Origin: Anagrus nilaparvatae | Taxonomy: Eukaryota > Arthropoda > Insecta > Hymenoptera > Mymaridae | NCBI GenBank assembly: GCA_022575985.1 | Contig: JAKSXM010000007.1 | Coordinates: forward strand, 31,870,501 to 31,934,500 | DNA: 64,000 nucleotides | Direction of reading: 5' to 3' | Shown: piece after piece, positions 10,931-21,729 of the stretch | Layout: every line of letters begins with the position of its first letter | How positions within the stretch are numbered: position 1 is the stretch's first letter | Position numbers and translations under genes: made by a program | Notes under the pieces: model-generated | The model's database searches: none | What the model was told of the DNA's origin: nothing | Seen by the model: only the letters and a program-made list of their open reading frames with translations

Positions 10931-11308
10931 ACTCATATAATTTTACCCTTTTTTTTAATTTTTTATTGGCTAAAAGACACAGTATTAAAAAATCTTTAAA
11001 TTAGTTTTTATATTTACAATCAGTTTATGTTTTATATGTTTTATTGTTAATGATATTTTAAAATTTTAATGTTGAATAATTTTATGCATATTCATATTTA
11101 TTTTTTAAGCTTCGTAAATATAAATAATAACTACTCTGTAAAAAATTTTGACAATCTATTTAATTTAACTACCATTATACCTATTCCAATATCCTTTTTA
11201 TTAGTTAATTGATCTAAGCATTATAAAAAAAAAAATCCCACAGAAAGAAGTTTAAAAATATACTTTGATAATTTTATATAATTTTTTTTTTTTTAAATTT
11301 ATAATTAT
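10931..11308. other. AT-rich sequence, no gene seen
   Basis: Only homopolymer and AT runs are visible. Confidence 0.4.
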
Positions 11309-12046
11309 TATATTTAAGTGATTGTAGATAAATTAGAAATTAATTTAACAACGTTCACGGTAATTTTAAAATTTTTAAATATACCAAGATAAATACATGA
11401 AATGTATTAAATACATGAAATGTATTTATTATATGATCTTTAACGAACAATAACCTTGTAATTGATAGAAAACTATCAATTTGTAGAATACATCAGATAT
11501 TTTTAATATCAAGAATGCATCTAACCATTTAATTAAAAATGGATTTTTTTATTTAATTTTAAATAAATTTTTAAAATTAAAATTATTTTTGAAAGAAAAA
11601 AATGCTCTTCAAGCCGGGCTCGAACCGACGACCTTTTGTTTTCATGACAAGTGCTCTACCATCTGAGCTATTGAAGAGACGTCAGTCAAGCCCGAAGAAC
11701 ATCTCTTTCTTTCAAATATAGGCAATTTTTTGATCAAATGCCAAGTTTTACTATTTAAGTGATTGTAGATAAATTAGAAATTAATTTAACAACGTTCGCG
11801 GTAATTTTAAAATTTTTAAATATACCAAGATAAATACATGAAATGTATTAAATACATGAAATGTATTTATTATATGATCTTTAACGAACAATAACCTTGT
11901 AATTGATAGAAAACTATCAATTTGTAGAATACATCAGATATTTTTAATATCAAGAATACATCTAACCATTTAATTAAAAATGGATTTTTTTATTTAATTT
12001 TAAATAAATTTTTAAAATTAAAATTATTTTTGAAAGAAAAAAAAAA
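11309..12046. repeat. 442-bp duplication around a tRNA-like gene
   Basis: The roughly 295-bp segment that begins ATTTAAGTGATTGTAG is present at 11311 and again at 11753 with only a few changes; between the copies lie the tRNA-like gene and 75 bp. A third, partial copy is inverted at about 12071-12170. Each direct copy contains the hairpin ATTGATAG-AAAA-CTATCAAT. Confidence 0.8.
11605..11677 (-). tRNA. tRNA-like gene, anticodon loop atypical
   Basis: On the minus strand 73 nt fold as a cloverleaf: a perfect 7-bp acceptor stem (TCTTCAA with TTGAAGA), TA at positions 8-9, a D-arm GCTC/GAGC around AGATGGTA, an anticodon stem with one mismatch, a 5-nt variable region and a GTCGG/CCGGC T-stem closing TTCGAGC. 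A T7 run follows within 4 nt, as expected for pol III termination. The anticodon loop reads CATGAAA, so position 33 is A, not the normal T. Read strictly the anticodon is TGA (Ser), but there is no long variable arm; shifting one base gives GAA (Phe). It is either a decayed tRNA or a tRNA-derived sequence. Confidence 0.65.
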
Positions 12047-12240
12047 GTTCGTTAAAAAAATGTAAAATTAAAAAAATGTTCGTTAAAGATCATATAATAA
12101 ATACATTACATGTATTTAATACATTTCATGTATTTAATACATTTCATGTATTTATCTTGCTATATTTAAAAATTTTATAATTATTATACTTGTAATAACA
12201 AAAACAAATTTTTGCAGATAAGACCCTAACCCTAACATAC

Positions 12241-13306
12241 ACTGAAAAACCGCAACCATTGAAGCAATGACTTAGAAGCGATTGAAATATGCCAATAGAA
12301 TATATCATAGATTTGATGGCGCCGCTATTAAACGAATAGCTTCTCGCCATTAATATGGCAGTCATTGTTTTCATGTAAATTTTCGTCAAAATAAAAGAAA
12401 ATATAAGATTGAATTAATAGAGAGCATACAATCAAAATAATTGTTTTTAATATTTTGATTTAACGTTTAAAAACATTCAATCAATAGAAATTGATTTTAG
12501 TTCAATAATATTAATAATAACAAAACAAATTACGTATTGTGCATATGTCTAGGTATACTATTCTTTCTCTTTCTATCCTTCTGCGTATTTATTGTTTACT
12601 CAGACTTGGCGCGCGCGGGGTGTTTTTGTTTATATTATTGCTATTCATTATTACTCTTATAAAGAAATGGAATTACCTGAAAATCATTTATTATAAATTT
12701 AATTATTATTTTTAATCATGCATTTCGCTAGATATGCATAAATTACTCTGAATATTAAAAAAAGGAGTGGGAAAATTATTATCTGTAACATATAGTCTTC
12801 AAAATTTTTTTATAAACACAAAGAGTCCTGCTGGCGTAATGGATAAGGTCGCTGCTTACTGATCAACACGGTTCACAACGGTATCCAGTTCGATCCCGGA
12901 TGAAGTCGCAGTTTTTTTATTTGATTATAAATTAAAAAAAAAATTAAATTCATAAATGTATAATAATGTAATAATAATTAATAAAAAAAATAATTAATAA
13001 AAAAAATCGAAAAATAATATAACAAATTAACATTATACCGCCTTAAAAAAAAAATACACAAGCGAGGAATAATTAAATAAGTAAACATTAAAATAAAATA
13101 ATAAATGTAAAACAAAAAAGAAAAAAAAAATAAATTTTTACTTATTTTCTGTTTATTATACATTGAAATGATATGTATTCATAATCATTTCAATAGCTTT
13201 AAATATTTGAAATAATTTCAATCTCGCCATTGAATTTATGATATCCGTCATTGGCATATATCAATTGCTTCTAAGTCATTGTTTCAATGGTACCGGTTTT
13301 TCAGTG
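12241..13306 (+). mobile_element. TA-flanked inverted-repeat element with pol III module, copy 1
   Basis: The ends are CACTGAAAAACCG and its complement, with imperfect terminal inverted repeats of about 68 bp, inserted at TA (12239-12240 and 13307-13308). No transposase ORF is present; AT-rich filler surrounds a tRNA-like unit and a GCGCGCG patch near 12610. Copies 2 (21730-22813) and 3 (38044-39107) are nearly identical, so the family moved recently. TA duplication and TIR structure point to mobilisation by a Tc1/mariner-type transposase in trans, which is an inference. Confidence 0.8.
12825..12908 (+). ncRNA. tRNA-like pol III unit in copy 1
   Basis: A-box TGGCGTAATGG (12832-12842) and B-box GTTCGATCC (12888-12896) match the consensus and are correctly spaced. 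A T7 run begins at 12913. The D-arm GGCGTAATGGATAAGG resembles tRNA-Arg, but the acceptor ends do not pair, so it is tRNA-derived (SINE-head-like), not a tRNA. Confidence 0.7.
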
Positions 13307-13308
13307 TA

Positions 13309-13686
13309 TAAAAACAAAAAATTATATTTTTTTACATATATACTAAAACACACACGCATAAATTTCAATTTTGCATCTATATGAGCAATTTTTAAGTATC
13401 TGCCCTCAAATATAAAATTTTTATACATTTTTATGAAAATCACTTAATTTATAGTATTGCATCTATAAAATCACATTCTTTTTCATTTTCATAATACACG
13501 TATCTGTATGTGTGTGTACACCCAATGATTGCTATTTTTAGATTAATAATTCAATAAATTTCATGTTATTTAATTTTTAATGATAATAGTATTTAAAATT
13601 TTATAAATGTATATTATTTTACAAAAAACAGTACACATATGAGCAATTATTTTAAAAGTGCTACTTAATTTGAGCCTGGAATCGTA
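13309..13686. repeat. Dispersed repeat, inverted copy at 41.0-41.4 kb
   Basis: Reverse-complement relationship, diverged, with about 41010-41420. Shared features include AAAACACACACGCATAAAT, GCATCTATATGAGCAAT and TTGAATTATTA-type runs. The last 55 bp (13632-13686) are also inverted at 15762-15815, so the two copies bracket the palindrome and minisatellite between them. Confidence 0.6.
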
Positions 13687-14730
13687 ATTTTTTTTTTTGC
13701 GGGCACATCGATATGACCCGTGTTTTCAGATAGTTTGAACCTTCAGAAAATTGAAAAAAATCGTGAACGAGAAATCGGCGATAGGTGCCAAAAAGATTTT
13801 TTCACTTTTATGTCAAAAAACGCGTTTTTCGTATCTGAGCTACCCCAAATTTTTAAAATAACTTTTTAGGTAAATAAAATTTTAAAAAATAGATAAAAAA
13901 CTCTGATTGCCAGGGAAAAACCACTCCAGAAGAAAAAAAACTTATCTTTTTACGATGAAATTTAGCCAAGTTATCGTCAATTTAAGATTTTGCTCAAAAA
14001 TGTTTTAAAAAATATTGAGATTTTATTGAATAAAGCCTGTTTCTGAACTTTAAAAATGCATTACTCGCTTGATTTTCATCGTAAACTAATAATTTTTTTT
14101 TTTAAATCGATTAATTTTTCCCTGGCTATTCATTTCTTTAAGAAAAAAAATCATTTTTATTGACCAAATTTAAATTTTTAGGTCAAAAGACTTTGAAAAC
14201 TGTAAGTAGCAAAATTTACTTAACTCAGTTTTTGACCTAAAAATTCAAATTTGGTCGATAAAAATGATTTTTTTCTTAAAGAAGTGAATAGCCAGGGAAA
14301 AATTAATCGATTTAAAAAAAAATTACTATTTTCCGATGAAAATCAAGCGAGTAATGCATGTTTAAAGTTCAGAAACAGGCATTTTTCAATATAGAACTTA
14401 ATCTTTGTTAATACAAATTTGAACAAAATCTTAAATTGTCGATAACTTGGTTAAATTTCATCGTAAAAAGATAAGTTTTTTTTTCTTCTGGAGTGGTTTT
14501 TCCCTGGCTATCAGATTTTCTTATCTTTTTTTTTAAATTTTATTTACCTAAAAAGTTATTTTAAAAATTTGGGTTAGCTCAGATACGAAAAACACAGTTT
14601 TTGACATAAAAGTGAAAAAATCTTTTTGGCACCTATCGCCGATTTCTTGTTCATGATTTTTTTGGGTTTTCTGAAGGTTCAAACTAACTGAAAACACGGG
14701 TCATATCGATGTGCCCTCAAAAAAAAAATT
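13687..14730. mobile_element. 1.04-kb palindrome (foldback element)
   Basis: The left arm 13687-about 14188 and the right arm about 14228-14730 are near-perfect reverse complements (for example GGGCACATCGATATGACCCG at 13701 and its complement ending at 14716). The loop is about 40 bp. No ORF and no clear target duplication. Transcripts of either strand would form one long hairpin. Confidence 0.8.
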
Positions 14731-14985
14731 TATAACCGGTTTGTGTAACTACACAACCAACGAGCATGGAACTTGTTCATTTATAACATTGATAATAAAG
14801 TATATATTGTGTTTATAATATAAATATTTATATGCAAATATTTATATTTAGATTTTTATTATAGAAATCATGCTGCTTAGACATCAAAATGAACTAAATT
14901 AATTAAATTTTCAAATTATTATAGTTTTTTAAATAATATGAATATGAATTTATTTTTTATTAATTTTTATAATGAATTCTTAAAA

Positions 14986-15410
14986 ATTCTGCACCAATGG
15001 TCCCTAGGTACTTCTGCACCAATACTCCATAGGTACTTCTGCACCAAAGGTCTTTAGGGACTTCTGCACCAATGCTCCCTAGGTACTTCTGCACCAAAAC
15101 TTCCTAGGTACTTCTGCACCAAAGGTCTTTAGCGACTTCTGCACCATAGGTCCCTAGGTACTTCTGCACCAATGCTCCCTAGGTACTTCTGCACCAAAGG
15201 TCTTTAGGGACTTCTGCACCAAAGGTTCCTAGGTACTTCTGCACCAAAGGTCTTTAGGGACTTCTGCACCAATAGTCCCTAGGTACTTCTGCACCAATGC
15301 TCCCTAGGCACTTCTGCACCAAAGGTTCCTAGGTACTTCTGCACCAAAGGTCTTTAGGGACTTCTGCACCAATAGTCCCTAGGTACTTCTGCACCAAAAG
15401 TCCCTGAATC
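14986..15410 (+). repeat. 25-bp minisatellite, about 17 units
   Basis: Seventeen head-to-tail units of exactly 25 bp, each holding the constant core CTTCTGCACCAA followed by a variable half (such as TGCTCCCTAGGT or AGGTCTTTAGGG). Variants alternate in runs, suggesting expansion by several-unit blocks. Confidence 0.9.
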
Positions 15411-15424
15411 GAAAATATTCTAAG

Positions 15425-15715
15425 TCCATTTGACCCCCCCCCTAAAAACGTCAATTTTTGACCCCCCCCCCCTAAAAGCATCAATTTTTGATCCCCCCCC
15501 CCTAAAAACGTCAATTTTTGACCCCCCCCCCCTAAAAGCGTCAATTTTTGACCCCCCCCCCTAATAACGTCAATTTTTGACCCCCCCCTAAAAGCGTCAA
15601 TTTTTGACCCCCCCCCCCTAAAAACGTCAATTTTTGACCCCCCCCCCTAAAAGCGTCAATTTTTGACCCCCCCCCCCCTAAAAGCGTCACTTTTTCACCC
15701 CCCCCCCTGCCGAGC
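15425..15715 (+). repeat. C-tract and GTCAATTTTTGAC array
   Basis: About nine units of roughly 30 bp, each with a run of 7-12 C, then CTAAAARCGTCAATTTTTGAC. GTCAATTTTTGAC is itself palindromic. Open frames on the minus strand reading repeats of LGGGGQKL are artefacts of this array. Related C-tract blocks occur at 20755, 43170 and 51340. Confidence 0.85.
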
Positions 15716-15828
15716 CGGACTTTTTCAAATACCCCATCCAATGAACATGTTCCATGTTAAAAATGACGATTTCAGGCTCAAATTAAGTAGCACTTTTAAA
15801 ATAATTGCTCATATACACACCCACACTC

Positions 15829-18069
15829 ACATATATATGGGCACGTCCAGGGAAGCACGACCAGCTGAAAAATAAAAAAAAAAAAAAAATATTTTTTTTG
15901 GGTCATTTTTTACCTGGGATTTGTGAAATCACTCATACTTTACACTTCCTGATGCATTATTTTGAGATACGGCTGCTCCAAAGTTGAATTTTTCAATTTT
16001 TTTGATTTCAGCTGTCCAGTTCAACCTGAAATAACTCAGAACCATTCAACTTTTTATATATACATATGATTGGGAAAAACTTTTATTTTTACCTGAACTA
16101 CCTAAAAAAAAAAAAAATTTTCCATTTTGACTTATTTCACTTTTTTTTCTCCTCGACGGTAGCTTTCAAACATCCAGAAAATTTGTTTCGCCATGATTTT
16201 TTTCCCTTTTTTTTTTCTTAAAATTTCCTCCAAAGTGTCCCATTTATGCCCTGAAAATCCTGGGATGTGATATGCCATGATCGGTCCACAATCTTAAAAC
16301 TTGGTTCTTCCGTTTACCTAAAAATCCATAAAAATGTTAAATATTAGAGTGTAAAATTATTAAAATACTAAATTTAACCTTACCAAATTGTTTCTTCTGT
16401 TAAATCTTCACTTTCAGGACCACATAAACATGTTGTAACATATAAATAAGATCTTCTAACATTTCTGATGCTAAAACACCCAAGATCAGCCTCGCGTCAG
16501 CATACAAAAATAGAAAAAAACTGAAAAAAAAATGATTTTGGTTAAAAATAACTACAAAAATAATTATAAACTATTAAAAAAGACTGAAAAATACTTAAAT
16601 TAACTTACCAAATATGTTTATAAGAAAATTAGAACTTTAAAACTCCATACTGACAAAATCTGGAACCTGGAAAAAAAGTAAAAAAAAGAGAATAATTCTT
16701 AAATTTTTAAAAAAAGTTACATAAAAAAGTTTTATACTTATCTGATCTCTATTTTCCTGGTGCAACTTCATCTTCTTCATATAAATTAGTACCTAAAAAA
16801 AATAATTAACAATAATTAACAAAAACATGTGTACCTTATACCAATTGTTTATAAAAGTGATGATAGCAGACCAAAAAAAATATTACAATAAAAGTGTCCT
16901 CATCATGGGCATGCTGAAAGAAAAAGAAACTACCAGAAACTACTTTATCATTTGTTGGTTTCATATTTTTTTTTCTATGATGCATTATTCTCATGATGAG
17001 GACACTTTTATTGTAATATTTTTTTTGGTCTGCTATCATCACTTTTATAAACAATTGGTATAAGGTACACATGTTTTTGTTAATTATTGTTAATTATTTT
17101 TTTTAGGTACTAATTTATATGAAGAAGATGAAGTTGCACCAGGAAAATAGAGATCAGATAAGTATAAAACTTTTTTATGTAACTTTTTTTAAAAATTTAA
17201 GAATTATTCTCTTTTTTTTACTTTTTTTCCAGGTTCCAGATTTTGTCAGTATGGAGTTTTAAAGTTCTAATTTTCTTATAAACATATTTGGTAAGTTAAT
17301 TTAAGTATTTTTCAGTCTTTTTTAATAGTTTATAATTATTTTTGTAGTTATTTTTAACCAAAATCATTTTTTTTTCAGTTTTTTTCTATTTTTGTATGCT
17401 GACGCGAGGCTGATCTTGGGTGTTTTAGCATCAGAAATGTTAGAAGATCTTATTTATATGTTACAACATGTTTATGTGGTCCTGAAAGTGAAGATTTAAC
17501 AGAAGAAACAATTTGGTAAGGTTAAATTTAGTATTTTAATAATTTTACACTCTAATATTTAACATTTTTATGGATTTTTAGGTAAACGGAAGAACCAAGT
17601 TTTAAGATTGTGGACCGATCATGGCATATCACATCCCAGGATTTTCAGGGCATAAATGGGACACTTTGGAGGAAATTTTAAGAAAAAAAAAAGGGAAAAA
17701 AATCATGGCGAAACAAATTTTCTGGATGTTTGAAAGCTACCGTCGAGGAGAAAAAAAAGTGAAATAAGTCAAAATGGAAAATTTTTTTTTTTTTTAGGTA
17801 GTTCAGGTAAAAATAAAAGTTTTTCCCAATCATATGTATATATAAAAAGTTGAATGGTTCTGAGTTATTTCAGGTTGAACTGGACAGCTGAAATCAAAAA
17901 AATTGAAAAATTCAACTTTGGAGCAGCCGTATCTCAAAATAATGCATCAGGAAGTGTAAAGTATGAGTGATTTCACAAATCCCAGGTAAAAAATGACCCA
18001 AAAAAAATATTTTTTTTTTTTTTTATTTTTCAGCTGGTCGTGCTTCCCTGGACGTGCCCATATATATGT
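15829..18069. mobile_element. 2.24-kb palindrome (foldback element)
   Basis: Arms of about 1.08 kb (15829-16907 and 16992-18069) are almost exact reverse complements around an 84-bp spacer. The ends read ACATATATATGGGCACGTCC. Open frames at 16827-17063 plus and 16836-17072 minus have the same start and end sequence because they are mirror readings of the arms. No target duplication can be separated from the TA-rich ends. The arms are non-coding in all frames. Confidence 0.85.
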
Positions 18070-18238
18070 TTAGAGTATAGGTATGTGCATGAACTGTGAT
18101 TTTTAGATTGGTTTCAAAATAAATGTATTTTTATGCATATATATTTTAAATAAAATACACACACATACACTCACACATCCATATAAGCAAATAAATTTTT
18201 GTAAATATATATTAGATAATTTTGAATTTAATAGCATT

Positions 18239-18650
18239 TTGAAGAAACGATTACAAAAATTACAGAACGCCTCTGTGAGATATGTCTGTGATATTAGATA
18301 CCCGTTTCGTACTTCCCCTGACAGAATAAAGCTTGGCTGGCTAAATGTTAAACTTAGAGCGAAATACCCTAGTGCAGTTCAAATGTATAACAATGGGAAG
18401 CCAGTATATCTCAAGAAAAAAATCAAAATTTACATTCCCACAAGAAACATTCGTCCCAAAATTCACCCTCACCTAGTAGTAGACACATCCACAAACCCTA
18501 TTTACAACAATTCCTCACTTGTATTTATGATCTCCTTCTGGAAGTTCCTCCCTGAAGAAATCCGTCTGTAAAGCTCAGTGGAAGTTTTCAAATCTAGTCT
18601 TTACCAACACCTTCTAGAGATTGACAGACGAGATGCCAACCTCTCTTAAC
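18239..18650 (+). pseudogene. Non-LTR retrotransposon RT, C-terminal fragment
   Basis: The 110-residue frame contains RLQKLQNASVRYVCDIRY, IKLGWLNVKLR and SFWKFLPEEIRL, the conserved tail after the reverse transcriptase thumb in many jockey/CR1-type LINE proteins. A TAA at 18569-18571 interrupts it, and the same frame continues with SVEVFKSSLYQHLLEIDRR to a stop near 18650. It is 5'-truncated at the palindrome side. The 3' UTR-like tail reaches about 18850. Confidence 0.75.
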
Positions 18651-18867
18651 TTAATCTTATTCCTACATTCTTTTTACTTTAGCCTCATCCTCCCCTCTTT
18701 TGCTCTGTTTTTTAGATCCCTATTATACCTAAATTTTATTACACTAGACCCAACTGCGCTTCGCGCAGAGAATGACTTATTTAAATTATGTATTAATTCT
18801 TCTATAACAATTTGAATTGAATTGTATCATTCATTAAAGATGAAAACCCTCTAAGTAAGAAGACCTT

Positions 18868-19421
18868 ATTGATTTGGTAAACCGCAACAAAAAAGTATTT
18901 TATATGCGAGAAATTTAAAATAAAATAATAGTCTCCTGATTGCTATATAAGAATATAAAGTCAGATTTTTTATTTAGCCTTTTAGGAAGTCATTACAGCG
19001 CAGCGACAAGGTCAATAATAAAAATTCAGAGTTTTCACAAAACGTTTTTTTATCATTCTGGCCATCTGACTTGGATTATTAACTTACCAAAAGACTGAAT
19101 CAAAAATCTGACTTCAGATTCTTAAAAAAAGCAACTGTTTTTACTTAGTTGACCGTTATTTTATTTTAATTTTTTCGCATAGTAAATACTCTTATTTAAC
19201 ATCGTGCGTAAAGTTGAACTTTCGTTACAAAAGGGTAAACTTTACCGCACTTTTTAAATAAAAATATTTTCGAAATTTGTTATATAAATGTTTATTTCAT
19301 CGAAACGATTATAGTCCCTCAGTGCTACGCACCTCGGGCCTGTGAACTTTCGCATTCGGTGTAATACAACTTTATATCACTTGTTTCGAAAAACAGTATT
19401 TTTGTGGTTTACCAAATCAAT
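18868..19421. mobile_element. Inverted-repeat element, ends ATTGATTTGGTAAACC
   Basis: ATTGATTTGGTAAACCGCAA at the left is answered by TTGTGGTTTACCAAATCAAT at the right (one mismatch), 554 bp overall. No ORF. It abuts the LINE tail. A GC-richer patch CAGTGCTACGCACCTCGG lies inside at about 19319. Confidence 0.5.
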
Positions 19422-20515
19422 ACACGTATAAATAAAACTGTATACATGAAACTCTTATAATACCAAGGGAAAATGATACAGCAATCTTGAGATGATTCAA
19501 ATTCTTCTAAGACGAAATAAAAATTAAAATATAAGGTATTAAAACCATGTCTCGTTTTATTCTGATTTACGGTGACAGTAATATTTTATCTGGTAGGAAT
19601 AGATTTTCAAAGTAAATTATTATTATTTTGATAATATTTCTCATATGTTTTTTGTAATCCAAACATTTTTGAAAATAAAAAGTGCCACTGTTGAAGAATC
19701 TAAGTCATTCCTAGAACGCTGATTAATTTTCTTAGCATTTTATGGGTTTTAATGTTAATATTTCAAATATACACCCTATATCCAATTGCTTTTTTGGATC
19801 TAAACTCGTTATAGAATCCATCTAGTTATTGTAGTACATTTCATTTCAAATAAGTACCAAAATATATTTACCGAAAGAAATATCACAAAAATGAATAACT
19901 TTTAACACCTTTTTTCTCGGCCAATTGTTTTGTCTTATTCTCTAGATTTCACCCTTATAAAAAATTATTATTTCTTTAAATTTTATCTTCCTAGATCCCA
20001 TTCTAGACTTTTGGCAGCTATTTCCATTTTCGGTCAGTATAGATTAATAATATTTTCTTTTTTTTACCGCAAAAACATATGTCTTTTTTCGCATACATAA
20101 ATATTTTATTCTTTTATGTTATATCGGGTTCATAAATTAATCCGGTGAGGTAAAATTTCATATGCCGAGTATTATAAATTTTTCTTACTACTTCTATAAA
20201 CTATCTTTACTGCATCGTGGACGAATTTTTACCTAATTGAATAATTCATTAATTATTCAATATCAGGCATAACAAATTTTTTATGCCGATAAAAAATTTC
20301 ATTTTTTAATCTTTTGATTTACATTAGATGATTCATAATTAAGTATTTTCTAACCAATCCAAGATAAATTAAACATATGAGCCCATGTATGGACATGTAA
20401 ATTTTATAAGGAACTCAAATTTTGAAACCCAAATGTAAATTCAATTAGCCTTTATTAAAAATTATGCAGATTCGTCGAAAGTAGTCTCAATCCCAAATTA
20501 TTTTAAATTATTTTC
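19422..20515. other. AT-rich sequence, no gene seen
   Basis: No ORF, RNA-like fold or repeat of note. Confidence 0.4.
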
Positions 20516-20519
20516 TATC

Positions 20520-20800
20520 CGTAGCCCTGGATTATTCGAAAGCCCTAAAACGAAATCATTTTAATTCCTAAATTAAAATAAGAAATAATAAATTAAAGTT
20601 TCTAAATCAAGTCTTTTAATTCGAATTATTTTAAGTTTCTAAATTAAAATCATTTTAAGTCCCGAAACTGAAATTATACTAAGTCTCCAAATCAAAGTTT
20701 AGAAAGTCCCATTTCACATCCCGGACACTCTTAACTATTGGAGCTACTGAGTTACCCCCCCCCCCCTATAAACATGTTCTATGTTAATATTCAAGCTATA
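20520..20800 (-). repeat. Degenerate block of the ACATGGAACATGTT family
   Basis: Units related to TAAGTYYCTAAATYRAAAT are followed by a C14 run and TATAAACATGTTCTATGTTA. The order matches copies at 42876-43291 and 51290-51500. Confidence 0.55.
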
Positions 20801-21069
20801 TTCAAGCCTAATTTTTTTTTGCATTTTTTGGATAATCAGTTTTTTCACGATTCTGTAAATTTTTACTAAGTTGTACAACAAAATAAAAATCTGACTTTTT
20901 TAAACAGACTAAAAAATCCCTATAAGTATCAGAATGTTTCTTATTTATTTATTGGAATATAATTTTTTTTTAAAGACGACAGAATTATTTTTTCTGGACA
21001 ATGATCAGAAAGCACGTATTTCCTGGCCACTGCAAAGACGTGTTTTCTCGCCACTGCCGCAGAAAATTC

Positions 21070-21195
21070 GTATACGACCCTTAGCCATAAAAAAAGAATG
21101 GCTCAAATCGCACGTAAATTACCTTCCGAGACGAAGCCGAGGGTGGTAAACTGCGATTTGGGGCTTTATTTTTCTGGCCATGGGTCGTAATATAC
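21070..21195. repeat. Imperfect GC-raised hairpin
   Basis: GTATACGACCC at 21070 and GGGTCGTAATATAC at 21182-21195 close a stem that continues through CAAATCGCA / TGCGATTTG (about 21115 and 21150), with apex GAGACGAAGCCGAG. It may be a tiny non-autonomous element. The 71-residue open frame over it is incidental. Confidence 0.5.
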
Positions 21196-21199
21196 TATT

Positions 21200-21725
21200 A
21201 TTTACTATCATTATTATTATTATGATCATAATCATCAAGTACTTCTCTTATGCATTTAAAAAAATAGTTAAAAATTTAAAAACATAATTTACATAACATT
21301 TGAGGTTTGAAATATATGCATAAAAAAATGATATATGTATATATTAACCAATAATTTAAATTTTAAATTAATCTATGCTTTCTGTTAATTTTTTAGATGA
21401 ATTAAATAAATAATTTTTAATTATCAATAACCATTTATAAATTAAATAATTAGCTACTGGTTTATTACATAACTTGTAAGATACCTAAAATAAAATAACC
21501 TAACTTTTTGACTTGTGTTAATGTTATTGTTTTTAAAATTTGCATGTATGTTATGTATGTATTGTGTACATTATTGCGAGAACCAATCAGAATGACTCTT
21601 TTAGCGATAACAATGTACATAGTTACCGTATCGATGACTAACTCATTTTTAGGATAGGATTGTAAATTGTTATATTATATTAAATTTTAATTAGCGTTTA
21701 GCAACAAAAATATCTATTTCATTAA
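21200..21725. other. AT-rich sequence, no gene seen
   Basis: Nothing beyond AT homopolymers. Confidence 0.4.
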
Positions 21726-21729
21726 TAAA

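Larger units (their letters stand above)
14731..15765 (+). repeat. ACATGGAACATGTT family member carrying minisatellites
   Basis: It begins AATTTATAACCGGTTTGTG and GAGCATGGAAC, the same opening as the copy at 43553, and ends GAACATGTTCCATGTTAAAA. Between these are AT-rich DNA, a 25-bp minisatellite and a C-tract array. The arrays appear to have expanded inside a member of the dispersed family. Confidence 0.55.

Noticed and set aside
14986..15410. Regular 25-bp repeats suggesting a CRISPR array
   Set aside because: Units are contiguous with a 12-base constant and 13-base semi-conserved half, not unique spacers, and the setting is eukaryotic. It is a minisatellite.
15329..15741. Minus-strand open frames rich in LGGGGQKL repeats, as a Gly-rich protein
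   Set aside because: They are translations of the C-tract array, with no start context or flanking exons.
16827..17072. Two overlapping 78-codon ORFs on opposite strands
   Set aside because: They are mirror readings of the palindrome arms; identical ends are expected from the inverted repeat.
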